Of a stretch of DNA of 64,000 nucleotides, positions 25,378 to 34,906 are shown one piece after another (the stretch's first letter is position 1; each line of letters opens with the position of its first letter). A program made the position numbers and the translations under genes. Source of the stretch: an uncultured Clostridia bacterium (GTDB lineage: Bacteria > Bacillota > Clostridia > Christensenellales > CAG-138); contig CAKTYU010000008.1 of assembly GCA_934633985.1 (NCBI GenBank), forward strand, positions 1 through 64,000, given 5' to 3'. The notes beneath the pieces are model-generated. The model worked only from the letters and a program-made list of their open reading frames with translations, did no database searches and was not told the DNA's origin.

Positions 25378-26622
25378 TTACGATATCTCGTTTGCCTTTT
25401 CGCGCACATAGTCCAGAGCCTCCCAAAGCTGGGCGTCCTCCTTCTGGTGGTTTTTTACAAGCTCCGGTATGGCCATGCCGCGATACTGCTCCGGAAGCTC
25501 CATTAAAATATCGGGCGATATGCCAACGCCGTTTATGTTGTTGCCGTTGGGGGTGTAGTAAGCATCGGTGGTGAGCTTTAGCCAACCGCCGGTGGACTCT
25601 ATGTATGACGTGGTCTGCACCACGCCCTTGCCATAGGTGTTTGTGCCCACGACTACGCCTATCTCGTTTTCCTGTATGGCGGCCGCAAGTATCTCGCTGG
25701 CCGATGCGGAGTTCTCGTTCACTATCACCGCCACGGGCACGCCTATGGCGCTGCCCTTGCCGTTATATACCGTTTCCTCCGTGGAATCCGTGGGGCCGAC
25801 GCTCACGATCCGCATGCCCTTGCCCAGCAGTATCTCGCCTACCCTTACGACTGTATCCAGCGAGCCGCCGGGATTGTTGCGAAGGTCTATCACCAGCGAC
25901 TTCATGTTGCGGCTTTTAAGGTCCTTTATCGCGTTCTCAAACTCGTCGGCGCAGTTGCCCGTAAACATGCTCACATAGACGTACCCCGTCCTGTCGTTGA
26001 AGAGGGCTGAATCCACATGCTTTACCGTTATGTTGCCGCCCACGACGGTAATCTCCAGCGTCTCGCTGCCCCGCAGTATGGAAAGCAGCACCCCATCGGC
26101 CTTCTTCGCGTCTATAAGCGCCCTGAGATCCTCTAAATCCATATTCGCAACGCTCGTTCCGTTCACGGCGGTTATGACGTCGCCAACCTTTACGCCGGCG
26201 CTCTGTGCCGTGCCGCCATCGTATACCTCAAGCACCTCGGAGCCGGTATCGTTGGGCTGGCCCACCAGCAGGCCTATGCCGTGGTACTCGCCGTTTATGG
26301 AGGCAAGGTATTCCTCGTACTCCTCGGCGGTGTAATATCTGGCGTATGGGTCGTCCAGGGTATCCAGCATACCGTTCGCCGCCCCAGCTATCATCTTATC
26401 CCTTGGCGGCACATCGGCGTAGTATTCCTTTTCTATGCTGTCCATCACGTCCTCCAGCGCCGCTATCTGGCTCAGCTCGGAATACTCCTCAGCCGACATG
26501 ACCACCCTGTCTCCAGACGTCCTGTTCATTATGACCATGGTAAGCGCAGAGGATATAAGCGCTATGGCAAGCACTCCCGCTACCGCGTATAGTATCGTCC
26601 TTGGAAAGGACCTCATTGGCAA
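25378..26622 (-). CDS. S41 C-terminal processing peptidase
   Basis: A 414-residue membrane-anchored serine protease. N-terminal TM at about 9-30, a PDZ domain at about 120-200 (YHGIGLLVGQ.. and AGVKVGDVITAVNG), then the S41 catalytic core. NNPGGSLDTVV is conserved, the nucleophile Ser is in NENSASASEILAAA, and the general base Lys is in GTNTYGKGVVQ. The end of the core has YYTPNGNNINGVGISPD. It degrades or matures envelope proteins. GGAGGTAATTGCC precedes the ATG. It is the last host-type gene before the catabolic block. Confidence 0.92.
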   Translation of the reverse strand: MPMRSFPRTILYAVAGVLAIALISSALTMVIMNRTSGDRVVMSAEEYSELSQIAALEDVMDSIEKEYYADVPPRDKMIAGAANGMLDTLDDPYARYYTAEEYEEYLASINGEYHGIGLLVGQPNDTGSEVLEVYDGGTAQSAGVKVGDVITAVNGTSVANMDLEDLRALIDAKKADGVLLSILRGSETLEITVVGGNITVKHVDSALFNDRTGYVYVSMFTGNCADEFENAIKDLKSRNMKSLVIDLRNNPGGSLDTVVRVGEILLGKGMRIVSVGPTDSTEETVYNGKGSAIGVPVAVIVNENSASASEILAAAIQENEIGVVVGTNTYGKGVVQTTSYIESTGGWLKLTTDAYYTPNGNNINGVGISPDILMELPEQYRGMAIPELVKNHQKEDAQLWEALDYVREKANEIS

Positions 26623-26781
26623 TTACCTCCGAAAAAAATTGGCTTCGCCACCTCATTGTTATGCGTATTTTATCAATTTTATCTATGTTAGTCAAATAAT
26701 TGACGCCTAAAGCGCCTTTTTGCGCCGCTTTGCGGCAAAAAAACAGCCCGGCGGGTAATTCCTCCCGCTTTGGTAAAATGC

Positions 26782-26810
26782 TTGTTTTCCATAAGGACAA
26801 GCGGTATCAT
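26782..26810 (+). promoter_or_regulatory. Candidate promoter of the aldo/keto reductase gene
   Basis: TTGTTT (26782-26787) and TATCAT (26805-26810) with a 17-base spacer. AAAGGAG precedes the ATG at 26871. The 248-base divergent gap also holds GC hairpin sequence near 26715-26745. Confidence 0.5.
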
Positions 26811-26870
26811 ATCTTTAGTAAAATATAAAAGGTCCCTCTTTCTATTGAAGGAGAGGGCAAAGGAGCAGCT

Positions 26871-27995
26871 ATGGCAAAGCAGGTATTGCACAAGCATTTC
26901 AAGGATATCGAGGTCTCCACTTTGGGATTCGGCGGAACCCGATGGGCCATGGAGGAGGGCAACAACGAACGTATCGACCGCAAAAAGGGCTTTGCCCTGA
27001 TAGATGCGGCATTGGAGCGGGGCATCAACTATTTTGACACGGCCCACGCCTATCTCAAAGGAGATTCTGAGCGGATCTTTGGCGAGGCGCTGACCCGCCA
27101 TCCCCGTGAAAGCTATCTCCTGGCCAGTAAATTTCACGCCTCCCACTGCAAGGACCTGGAGGGAATGTTTGAGGAGCAATTAAAGCGTTGCAGGGTCGAA
27201 TACTTTGATTTCTATCTTTTCCATTGTGTGTGCGAGGTGACGCTGCCTCTCATTATGGACGAAAATGCCCGATATCTGGAATTCCTGCTGAAGCAGAAAG
27301 AAAAGGGCCGCATCCGCTATCTGGGCTTTTCCGCCCATGCGGAGCCGGACAACCTGCGTAAATTTCTTCAGTGGTACGACGGCTATGACATGGCCCAGAT
27401 CCAGCTGAACTATGTGGACTGGACGCTGCTGAAAGCGAAAGAACAGTATGATATCCTGATGGAGCACCAGCTTCCCGTATGGGTCATGGAACCGCAGAAG
27501 GGCGGGCGGCTGTCCACGCTGAATGAACGGGCGGCAGCTATCCTGAAGGCGGCGGAGCCGGAGCGCTCCATTCCCTCTTGGGGCTTCCGCTTCTTGCAGG
27601 GCTTGCCCATGGTGCAGACGGTGCTCAGCGGCATGACCACTATGGAACAGATAGAGGACAATGTAGACACGTTCTCGCGGCAGGAGCCGCTGAATGAACA
27701 GGAGCTGGATACGCTCTGGCAGGCCAAGGACGCCTTTATGGGCACATTAGGCGTGCCCTGCTCCGGCTGCCGCTACTGCTGCGACACCTGCCCTGCGGGG
27801 CTGAATATTCCTCTGCTGATCCAAGGCTACAACGAGCAGCGTGTCAGCGGAGAGGGGTGGCGCCTGTCCAATCTGAAGTGGACCAAGGGGCCGGAGGAAT
27901 GTCTCCACTGCAACACCTGCCGGCAGTATTGCCCTCAGCGTATTGACATTCCCGAAGTCCTGGCACAGTATGCAGCGCTGCGTGCCGCTTTATAA
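26871..27995 (+). CDS. Aldo/keto reductase with C-terminal 4Fe-4S domain
   Basis: A 374-residue protein. The AKR barrel (about 1-270) has FGGTRW, the Tyr region NYFDTAHAYLKGDSE, the catalytic-type Lys in LASKFH and a conserved His in YLFHCV. The C-terminal 90 residues carry cysteine clusters CSGCRYCCDTCPAG and CLHCNTCRQYCPQ, typical of ferredoxin-linked AKRs in anaerobes. It may therefore take electrons from ferredoxin-type clusters rather than NADPH only. Substrate unknown. It is the first gene with non-host codon use (ATA 2 of 16 Ile) and is alone on the plus strand at the edge of the catabolic block. Confidence 0.88.
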   Translation: MAKQVLHKHFKDIEVSTLGFGGTRWAMEEGNNERIDRKKGFALIDAALERGINYFDTAHAYLKGDSERIFGEALTRHPRESYLLASKFHASHCKDLEGMFEEQLKRCRVEYFDFYLFHCVCEVTLPLIMDENARYLEFLLKQKEKGRIRYLGFSAHAEPDNLRKFLQWYDGYDMAQIQLNYVDWTLLKAKEQYDILMEHQLPVWVMEPQKGGRLSTLNERAAAILKAAEPERSIPSWGFRFLQGLPMVQTVLSGMTTMEQIEDNVDTFSRQEPLNEQELDTLWQAKDAFMGTLGVPCSGCRYCCDTCPAGLNIPLLIQGYNEQRVSGEGWRLSNLKWTKGPEECLHCNTCRQYCPQRIDIPEVLAQYAALRAAL

Positions 27996-28003
27996 CAGAG
28001 TGC

Positions 28004-29215
28004 TCACAGCCGCTCCATCTCCTGCGCCCGCTTCCAGTTGCGAAAGGCGGAGGGATGTTTGGAGATAACGAATACGTATATCAAAACGAAGATTGGATAC
28101 AGCAGCAAAATCAGCCTAAAGGTGATATCATACCCGTATTTGGTATTCAGTATGCCGGCGATCAGGCCACCGAAAGCCATCGGCACATCCCAGCCCATGG
28201 AATAGGTGGAGGCGGCAGTCCCCCTCCTCTCAGGCGGGACTATCCGGACAGACATGATCTGGAAACCGGTCACCACAAAGCCATAACCAAAGCCCATAAG
28301 CACCGCGCCTATGCAGACAAGGATCTGGCTCTCCGCAAAGCTGACGGCGGAAACCCCCAAAGTAAAAAACAGGGCGCTGGAGTAAACCAGAGGAGCCTCT
28401 CCCCAGCGGTCGCTGATCTTTCCAACGAAAAGCCGCGAGATAAATGTGCCGCAAGCCTGAAAGGTATAGAACAGACCCGGCCGATTCATCACGCCGCGTT
28501 GGATGAGGAACAGTATCAAATACGGGCTGATAGCACCGCTCCCCAAGGCGATGATCGCTTCCAATATTGAGGCGGGCAGGGCATTTTTTTCATATAACAG
28601 GTTTCTGAAGCTTTCCTGCCGAAAAGGTGTGACATGCTCCTTTGGGATCTCTCGGAAATGAAATTTCCGCAGCAATAGCAGAGCCAGCAGGCTCGCCACG
28701 GCAACCGCACCGAAAAGGCCCCAGACATTGTGCTTTTCCCACAGCCACAGGCCCAGACCCGGCCCTATCGCATTTGCCAGGGAGTTGCAAAATCCAAGAT
28801 ATCCCACGCCCTCGTTGAAGTTACCTTCGTTCAGCGTGTCATAGGCATTAGTCGTAACGCCTGTGGTAGCAACGGCGGAAAGCAAGCTGGTAAGGAGCCG
28901 ATCCAGCGCGATCAGCGCCATTGAAGAGGCAAAAATATAACCAAAGGGCAGGCACACCAGCCCTACAAGGCAGGACATCAACAAGCTCCGGCGGCTGCGG
29001 TGATCCAGATACCAGCCGGCAAAGGGCCGCATCAGCAGCGCTCCGAAGGCATTGAGGTAATGCAGCACGCCAATGGTCATATCCGTTCCGCCGCGAAAAA
29101 AGAGATAGAGCGAAAAGCTGCTGGCCAAAAGATTTCCCGTCAACAGGAGCAGCAGGTGTGCCAGCAGGACACGGCAGTAATCAGACGTCCAAAGCTGGGA
29201 GCGCCGTCCGTTCAT
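28004..29215 (-). CDS. MFS transporter
   Basis: A 403-residue protein with about 12 hydrophobic segments. The MFS loop pattern after TM2 appears as GWYLDHRSRRSLL, and the second-half equivalent is VGKISDRWGEAPL. Arginine-rich ends match a cytoplasmic topology. GGGAGGACT precedes the ATG. It is the most distal gene of the minus-strand catabolic block, 147 bases after the AEC transporter gene, and likely exports or imports a metabolite of that pathway. The substrate cannot be read from the sequence. Confidence 0.85.
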   Translation of the reverse strand: MNGRRSQLWTSDYCRVLLAHLLLLLTGNLLASSFSLYLFFRGGTDMTIGVLHYLNAFGALLMRPFAGWYLDHRSRRSLLMSCLVGLVCLPFGYIFASSMALIALDRLLTSLLSAVATTGVTTNAYDTLNEGNFNEGVGYLGFCNSLANAIGPGLGLWLWEKHNVWGLFGAVAVASLLALLLLRKFHFREIPKEHVTPFRQESFRNLLYEKNALPASILEAIIALGSGAISPYLILFLIQRGVMNRPGLFYTFQACGTFISRLFVGKISDRWGEAPLVYSSALFFTLGVSAVSFAESQILVCIGAVLMGFGYGFVVTGFQIMSVRIVPPERRGTAASTYSMGWDVPMAFGGLIAGILNTKYGYDITFRLILLLYPIFVLIYVFVISKHPSAFRNWKRAQEMERL

Positions 29216-29362
29216 AGTCCTCCCCTTTCTGTGAATCCACGCATCGTTAAAATCGGGTCAAAAGACCCGTCAATGCGCCGCCGGCAATATAGGCTGCCGG
29301 GCGGCGCTTGTATTCATATAATACAGGCAGATCGAAACATTCGATCCCGTTATTTTTCTTTT

Positions 29363-30295
29363 CTACATCAACAGCTTCTGTCCCAGCGTAATGAGCAGGG
29401 GCATAGTCAAAGCGGAGAGCGCCGTTTGCAGCGAAACAACGTTGGCTGCCGCCGCTTCGTCATGGCGGCAAAAAACCGCCATCATGGTAGTAACGCTTGC
29501 CGCAGGCGCACAGGTCGTGATTATTGCCACCATGGCGACGACGCCACGAATGCCGGTAAGGTACAGCGCCAGCACCAGCACCAGCGGAAATACCACCAGC
29601 CTCTCTATCGTGGAGATCCAAACAGCAGCGCTTTTTAGCACGATACGCGGATCCGAATGGGCCATGCGGCAACCTATAACGATCATGCCGAGGGGCGTGT
29701 TCAGCGGAGAAAAAACATCCACTACCGCATCAACCGCAGCCGGCAGAGAGGTCGAGGTCAAAAACAGCAAGGCGCCGGCCAACGTTGAAAGAACGCCCGG
29801 ATTTAGAAAGGCCTTTTTCAGCGGGAACTTTTCCCCGCCCGCACTGCTCATTAGCGCATAGCCGTAGGTCCACGTCTCAATATTGAACAAAGCCACAACG
29901 ACGCTGCAATAAAAGACCCCTGTTTCCCCGTAAAGCGCCTTCACCAATGGCAGGCACATAAAGCCGACGTTAGCAAAAATGGCGGCAAAGCGCATCACGC
30001 TGCGGTAGCCGATATCGGCATGGCGAATGGTCAGCTTCGTCACTATGACCATGACCGCAAAGGTGAGTATTACGATTAGCGCCGTCTGCTTTAGTCCCGT
30101 CCAGAGGATAGCCTCAAAGGGCCGTTGGAGGGCAGAGATCACCACGGCCGGCGTGGCCACATACAGCGCCAGTGCAGAAATGGCATTTTCCCCTTCCGCA
30201 GAAATCAGGTTGGCCTTGCTCAGCGCAAAGCCAACCAGTATGATCGCGGCCAGCAGCAGGATCTGCTGCGTCACACAAATAAAATTTTCAGCCAT
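29363..30295 (-). CDS. AEC-family (auxin efflux carrier type) permease
   Basis: A 310-residue membrane protein with about ten hydrophobic segments in two halves, including the AEC-like features GFALSKANLIS near the start, NVGFMCLPLVKALYG, and TTCAPAASVTTMMAVFC near the end. Bacterial AEC permeases often move malate, malonate or other organic anions. It starts 3 bases after the stop of the M24 peptidase gene, so the two are co-translated. It may carry the acid product of the hydrolases encoded upstream. Confidence 0.85.
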   Translation of the reverse strand: MAENFICVTQQILLLAAIILVGFALSKANLISAEGENAISALALYVATPAVVISALQRPFEAILWTGLKQTALIVILTFAVMVIVTKLTIRHADIGYRSVMRFAAIFANVGFMCLPLVKALYGETGVFYCSVVVALFNIETWTYGYALMSSAGGEKFPLKKAFLNPGVLSTLAGALLFLTSTSLPAAVDAVVDVFSPLNTPLGMIVIGCRMAHSDPRIVLKSAAVWISTIERLVVFPLVLVLALYLTGIRGVVAMVAIITTCAPAASVTTMMAVFCRHDEAAAANVVSLQTALSALTMPLLITLGQKLLM

Positions 30296-30298
30296 AAC

Positions 30299-31366
30299 TT
30301 ATAGCTCAATAAGCTCATGGGGAACCGAGATGAGATTCTCGTTGCCATCCTCGTTTATTATGATCTGATCCTCAATGCGGCAACCGCCCCAGCCCGGAAT
30401 GTAAAGACCGGGTTCAATGGTCGTCACCACATTCGGCTTGTAAACCGCGGTAGCACCGGGACGGATAAACGGCACCTCGTGAACAAACATGCCGATCCCG
30501 TGACCAACGCCATTGTAGTGATATTTATAATAGGGACCGTCCTTGATGGCGCGGACGGACGCCTCATAGACGTCACCGGTTACAGTACCGGCCTTCATAA
30601 TGCTGATAGAATCCTCTATCATCTCTTTAACAAGGCCGTAAACCTCTTTCTGCTTATCGCTGGCCTTGCCCACCACCACGGTGCGGGTCATATCGCTCAT
30701 ATAGCCGTTGAACTGGCAGCCGTAATCCATCAGAACGAAGTCTCCGTAATGCACTGTGCGGTCGGAAGGGATGCCGTGCAGCAGACTGGTATTGGGACCG
30801 GAAATGAGGATGTTGCCATAGGGCTGGGTATCTGCACCCTCCATTACCATATAGGCGGAAAGCTTGGCCGCCAGCTCCTTCTCCGTGACGCCGACCCTTA
30901 TATCGTCAAGTATGCGCCAGAAGGCCCGGCACGATATTTCGCAGGCATTGCGGAGATACTCGATCTCCTGCGGCGTCTTGATGCTGCGCAGCTCCTCCAC
31001 CACGCCCTGGGTGGGAACCAGTTCGATGTCTACGAGCTCTCTCAGCTCGCTATATTCGCCAAAGCTGAGAACGTCGCTCTCAAAGGCGAGCGATTTGATA
31101 TTGTTTTCTTTTACGATAGAAGCCAAGGCTTTTATCACGCTGCCGCCGACAGCGCGCCAATTCACAAGGGTGAAGTCAGGAGCCTCGATCTCGGCCTGCT
31201 CGGTATAGCGAGGATCAGTGATCAGGAAACCGCCGTTCGCCGTAACCATCACACAAGTATCGGCGCCCTTAAAGCCGCTGATCCAGCGAACATTCGCCTG
31301 CTTCTTCAGAAATAGGGCATCGGCGACATTCTCTTTGAACCAAGGGAGAATTCGCTCATTATACAT
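30299..31366 (-). CDS. M24 family Xaa-Pro-type peptidase
   Basis: A 355-residue protein with an N-terminal creatinase-like domain (about 1-125) and a C-terminal pita-bread catalytic domain. Metal ligands are visible: two Asp in DYGCQFNGYMSDMTRT, His in GHGIGMFVHEVP, and two Glu in TTIEPGLYIPGWGGCRIED. It is a cytoplasmic two-metal aminopeptidase or dipeptidase. Its place behind a peptide-type ABC importer suggests that it cleaves imported Xaa-Pro or related dipeptides. The ATG follows GAGGAGGG. Confidence 0.9.
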   Translation of the reverse strand: MYNERILPWFKENVADALFLKKQANVRWISGFKGADTCVMVTANGGFLITDPRYTEQAEIEAPDFTLVNWRAVGGSVIKALASIVKENNIKSLAFESDVLSFGEYSELRELVDIELVPTQGVVEELRSIKTPQEIEYLRNACEISCRAFWRILDDIRVGVTEKELAAKLSAYMVMEGADTQPYGNILISGPNTSLLHGIPSDRTVHYGDFVLMDYGCQFNGYMSDMTRTVVVGKASDKQKEVYGLVKEMIEDSISIMKAGTVTGDVYEASVRAIKDGPYYKYHYNGVGHGIGMFVHEVPFIRPGATAVYKPNVVTTIEPGLYIPGWGGCRIEDQIIINEDGNENLISVPHELIEL

Positions 31367-31400
31367 CTTTTTATACCCTCCTCTTTAAATTATTCACAGA

Positions 31401-31433
31401 GGAGCAGCAAGGCGACGGTGCGTCTGCTGCTCC
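31401..31433. other. Stem-loop after the second binding-protein gene
   Basis: Arms GGAGCAGCA and TGCTGCTCC around a 15-base loop. The T-run is on the plus-strand side only, while the genes here run minus, so it is more likely an mRNA-stabilising or processing hairpin than a true terminator. Confidence 0.5.
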
Positions 31434-31480
31434 CTTTTTTACCTATTCAGCAAAGGCTTTTTTAACTGAACCGCGTGAGA

Positions 31481-33055
31481 TCACTCGGCCCAATGGACGC
31501 GGGCCATTTGATAGCGGTTTGCATCCTCCATGACAAGCTGATTGCTGTGTGCAATGGCGTTGATCATGGCGTACATGGCGACGGAAGGAACGTCCTCCAT
31601 GTATATCTCCATCAGCTCCCTATAATAGCCCTTGCGCGCTTCGACGTCGCTGGCGCTGTTGCCCAGTGCGATGAGCTCGTCGGCCCGGGGGTTGTTATAG
31701 CGGCCATAGTTGCCGGAAATACCAATGCACTCGGAGTCCATATAGGGGCCCACGGCTGCGCCGAAGTCAAAGCTCGCGTTGGCCCAGCTAAAGGGGCAGA
31801 TCTCCACCTCGGCGTTGAGAAGCTGATCCAGGAACGCGGAGCGCTCCATGGTGTCCACCTTGGCGTCCAGGCCTATGGCGCTCAGAGTGCCCTGCAGCCA
31901 AACGGAAAGGGTCTGGAAGGGCTCGGTATTGTAGGACTTAATGGTGACGGTCTTGCCAACGTTGCCGCACTCCTCAACCAGGGCCCTGGCCTTTTCCACG
32001 TTGTATTCATAGGTGTGGGAGGGTACAAAGTCGGGGTTGCCGGTGACCTGTTCGCCCAGATCGCAGGGATAGATGACGACCTGGCCCTGGCCGCTGCCGC
32101 AGACCTCGAGGGCCTCTTCCTTATTTATGGCATAAGCCACGGCACGGCGCATGCGCACGTCGGAGAAGATATCGCTCTCGCAGTTCATGTAAATAGACTC
32201 GTTGCGGCAGGTGAGACCTTCGCTGATAGCGATGTTGTCGGCAGCCTTTACGGTATCCAGAGCTACGCCGGACAGGGGGTTGAAGTACAGATCCAGCTCG
32301 CCGGTCTGCAGCGCCACCACGGCGGCGTTCACGTCGGAGATAGGCACATACTTAATGTGGGTCAGATCGGGCTTGCCGCCATAATAATCGTCGCGAGCCT
32401 CGAATTTAACATACTCGTTTTCCTTCCAGTCGGTAATTACATAAGGGCCGGAGGAAACGACGCTCTCGGCAGTCTTTCCGTAGTCGTCGCCATACTTTTC
32501 CATGGCAGCCTTGGAGCGCACGCTGCCATACTGTATGCTAGTCATAGTGGCAAGACGGGAAGCGTCCGCAGCGGAGAAGTGGAATACGGCTGTCTTTTCA
32601 TCCACAGCCTCTACGTCGTCCAGGGTCTTGTACAGCCAGGACCAGCCATCGCACTGATCGCGGACGAACTCATAGGAGAACTCCACGTCCTCAGCCGTGA
32701 TATCGGTGCCGTCGCTGAACTTGGCGTCGGGATTTATATGGAAGGTGTAGGTCAGGCCGTCCTCGGAAATCTCCCAGGAGTCTGCAAGCTGGCCGCAGAA
32801 TTTTCCGTTGATCTTGCGCACTAAGGCATCGTAGACCTGATCGAGGGCCTGAAGGTCATTTTGAGAGGTAACGTACTTCACGTTGAAGTTGGTGATCAGG
32901 CTGGCGGAGCCGTAAACGACCTCGCGGTCGTGATCGATGCCGGCGCCGGCGTTGCTGTTGTCAGCTTTGCCGTCGCTGCTGCTGCTGCAGGCGACCAGAC
33001 TCAAGCTCATCACCAGGGCGAGGGCCAGGCAGAGCAGCTTTTTTGCGTGTTTCAT
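31481..33055 (-). CDS. ABC peptide-type substrate-binding lipoprotein (copy B)
   Basis: A 524-residue family-5 extracellular solute-binding protein (DppA/OppA type). Signal peptide and lipobox LVACSSSS give a membrane-anchored receptor. Family features include YDALVRKINGKFCGQLADSWEISEDGLTY-like N-terminal sequence (here in two lobes) and RMRRAVAYAINKEEAL. The open frame extends 11 codons upstream, but GGAGGAAAAC places the start at the ATG at 33055. By eye it is about 85-90 percent identical to copy A. Differences cluster in a few surface loops (around residues 175-190 and 430-450), so ligand range may differ. Confidence 0.9.
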   Translation of the reverse strand: MKHAKKLLCLALALVMSLSLVACSSSSDGKADNSNAGAGIDHDREVVYGSASLITNFNVKYVTSQNDLQALDQVYDALVRKINGKFCGQLADSWEISEDGLTYTFHINPDAKFSDGTDITAEDVEFSYEFVRDQCDGWSWLYKTLDDVEAVDEKTAVFHFSAADASRLATMTSIQYGSVRSKAAMEKYGDDYGKTAESVVSSGPYVITDWKENEYVKFEARDDYYGGKPDLTHIKYVPISDVNAAVVALQTGELDLYFNPLSGVALDTVKAADNIAISEGLTCRNESIYMNCESDIFSDVRMRRAVAYAINKEEALEVCGSGQGQVVIYPCDLGEQVTGNPDFVPSHTYEYNVEKARALVEECGNVGKTVTIKSYNTEPFQTLSVWLQGTLSAIGLDAKVDTMERSAFLDQLLNAEVEICPFSWANASFDFGAAVGPYMDSECIGISGNYGRYNNPRADELIALGNSASDVEARKGYYRELMEIYMEDVPSVAMYAMINAIAHSNQLVMEDANRYQMARVHWAE

Positions 33056-33130
33056 TTGTTTTCCTCCAAATTGTGTTTTTTTATGCATTACTGCAATTTA
33101 TATCACCGGCCGGGCCGGTAATATCCTTTT

Positions 33131-33147
33131 TTAGCCGTTGCAGCGGG
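33131..33147 (-). pseudogene. Vestigial 3-prime end of the importer ATPase gene
   Basis: These 17 bases match the last five codons and stop of the ATPase gene at 34907-34923. They sit upstream of copy B with no gene attached, a scar of the tandem duplication. Confidence 0.8.
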
Positions 33148-33163
33148 CTTCTGATGCTATGGC

Positions 33164-33203
33164 GGTCAAATGCGCCCGCTTTTTCCGGCGGACCCATTTG
33201 ACC
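33164..33203 (-). other. Stem-loop between the two binding-protein genes
   Basis: A 9-bp inverted repeat, GGTCAAATG and CATTTGACC, with an inner partial stem. It has no T-run on the minus strand. It probably protects the copy A message or reduces readthrough into copy B. Confidence 0.5.
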
Positions 33204-33257
33204 GATCGTTTTGGTTTAGCTATTCAGCAAAGGCTTTTTAACTGAACCGCGTTGAGA

Positions 33258-34832
33258 TCACTGAGCCCAATGGACGCGGGCCATTTCGTACGTGTTCGCA
33301 TCCTCCATGACAAGCTGGTTGCTGTGTGCGATAGCTTTGATCACGGCGTACATGGCGACGGAAGGAACGTCCTCCATGTATATCTCTATAAGCTCCTTAT
33401 AATAGCCCTTCCGAACCTCGACGTCGCTGGCGCTGTTGCCCAGTGCGATGAGCTCGTCGGCCCTGGGGTTGTTGTAGCGGCCATAGTTGCCGGCCATACC
33501 GATGCACTTGGAATCCATATAGATACCCACAGCCGAGCCGAAGTCGAAGGAGATGTCGGTCCAGCTAAAGGGGCAGATCTCCACCTCGGCGTTGATGAGC
33601 TGATCCAGGAACGCAGAGCGCTCCATGGTGTCCACCTTAGCGTCCAGGCCTATGGCGCTCAGAGAGCCCTGAAGCCATACGGAAAGAGTCTGGAAGGGCT
33701 CGGTATTGTAGGACTTAATGGTGACGGTCTTGCCAACGTTGCCGCATTCTTCCACTAAAGCCTTAGCCTTTTCCACGTTGTATTCATAGGTGTGGGAGGG
33801 TACAAAGTCGGGGTTGGCGGTAACCTTGTCGCCTAAGTCGCAGGGATAGGTCACGATCTGGCCCTGGCCGCTGCCGCAGACCTCGAGGGCTTCTTCCTTA
33901 TTTATGGCATAAGCCACAGCGCGGCGCATGCGCACGTCGGAGAATACCTCGCTCTCGCAGTTCATGTAAACAGAATCGTTGCGGCAGGTGAGCGCCTCGG
34001 TAATGGCGACGTTGTCGGCAGCCTTTACGGTATCCAGAGCCACGCCGGACAGGGGGTTGAAGTACAGATCCAACTCGCCGGTCTGCAGCGCCACCACGGC
34101 GGCGTTCACGTCGGAGATAGGCACATACTTAATGTGGGTCAGATCGGGCTTTTTGCCATAATAATCGTCGCGAGCCTCGAATTTAACATACTCGTTTTCC
34201 TTCCACTCGGTAATTACATAAGGGCCGGAGGAAACGATGCTCTCGGCAGTCTTTCCGTAATCGTCGCCATACTTTTCCATGGCAGCCTTGGAGCGCACGC
34301 TGCCAAACTGTGCGCTGCACATATTGGAAAGACGGGAAGCGTCTGCAACGGAGAAGTGGAATACGGCTGTCTTTGCATCCACAGCCTCCACGTCGTCCAG
34401 GGTCTGATACAGCCAGGACCAGTTGTCGCACTGATCGCGGACGAACTCATAGGAGTACTCCACGTCCTCAGCCGTGATATCGGTGCCGTCGCTGAACTTG
34501 GCGTCGGGATATATATGGAAGGTGTAGGTCAGGCCGTCCTCGGAGATCTCCCAAGACTCGGCAAGCTGGCCGCAGAATTGTCCGTTGACCTTGCGCAGCA
34601 GGGTGTCATAGACCTGGTCGAGGGCCTGAAGGTCATTTTGAGTGGTAACGTACTTCACGTTGAAGTTGGTGATCAGGCTGGCGGAGCCGTAAACGACCTC
34701 GCGGTCGTGATCGATGGCGGCGTCGGCGTCGCTGCCGTCAGCTTTGCCGTCGCCGCCGCTGCTGCAGGCGACCAGACTCAAGCTCATCACCATGGCGAGG
34801 GCCAGGCAGAGCAGCTTTTTTGCGTATTTCAT
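33258..34832 (-). CDS. ABC peptide-type substrate-binding lipoprotein (copy A)
   Basis: A 524-residue family-5 solute-binding protein with lipobox LVACSSGG, the same length as copy B. It lies directly after the two importer ATPase genes and is the likely ancestral copy, since its upstream neighbour is the complete ATPase gene. It binds a peptide-like ligand outside the membrane and delivers it to the two permeases encoded at 36.9-38.7 kb. GGAGGAAAAC precedes the ATG. Confidence 0.92.
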   Translation of the reverse strand: MKYAKKLLCLALAMVMSLSLVACSSGGDGKADGSDADAAIDHDREVVYGSASLITNFNVKYVTTQNDLQALDQVYDTLLRKVNGQFCGQLAESWEISEDGLTYTFHIYPDAKFSDGTDITAEDVEYSYEFVRDQCDNWSWLYQTLDDVEAVDAKTAVFHFSVADASRLSNMCSAQFGSVRSKAAMEKYGDDYGKTAESIVSSGPYVITEWKENEYVKFEARDDYYGKKPDLTHIKYVPISDVNAAVVALQTGELDLYFNPLSGVALDTVKAADNVAITEALTCRNDSVYMNCESEVFSDVRMRRAVAYAINKEEALEVCGSGQGQIVTYPCDLGDKVTANPDFVPSHTYEYNVEKAKALVEECGNVGKTVTIKSYNTEPFQTLSVWLQGSLSAIGLDAKVDTMERSAFLDQLINAEVEICPFSWTDISFDFGSAVGIYMDSKCIGMAGNYGRYNNPRADELIALGNSASDVEVRKGYYKELIEIYMEDVPSVAMYAVIKAIAHSNQLVMEDANTYEMARVHWAQ

Positions 34833-34906
34833 TTGTTTTCCTCCAAATTGTGTTTTTTATGCATTACTGCAATTTATATCACCGGCGGGGCCGGTAATAT
34901 CCTTTT

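Noticed and set aside
26700..26760. GC hairpin in the gap upstream of the aldo/keto reductase gene as a riboswitch
   Set aside because: Only one short stem is visible and no conserved aptamer sequence is recognisable.
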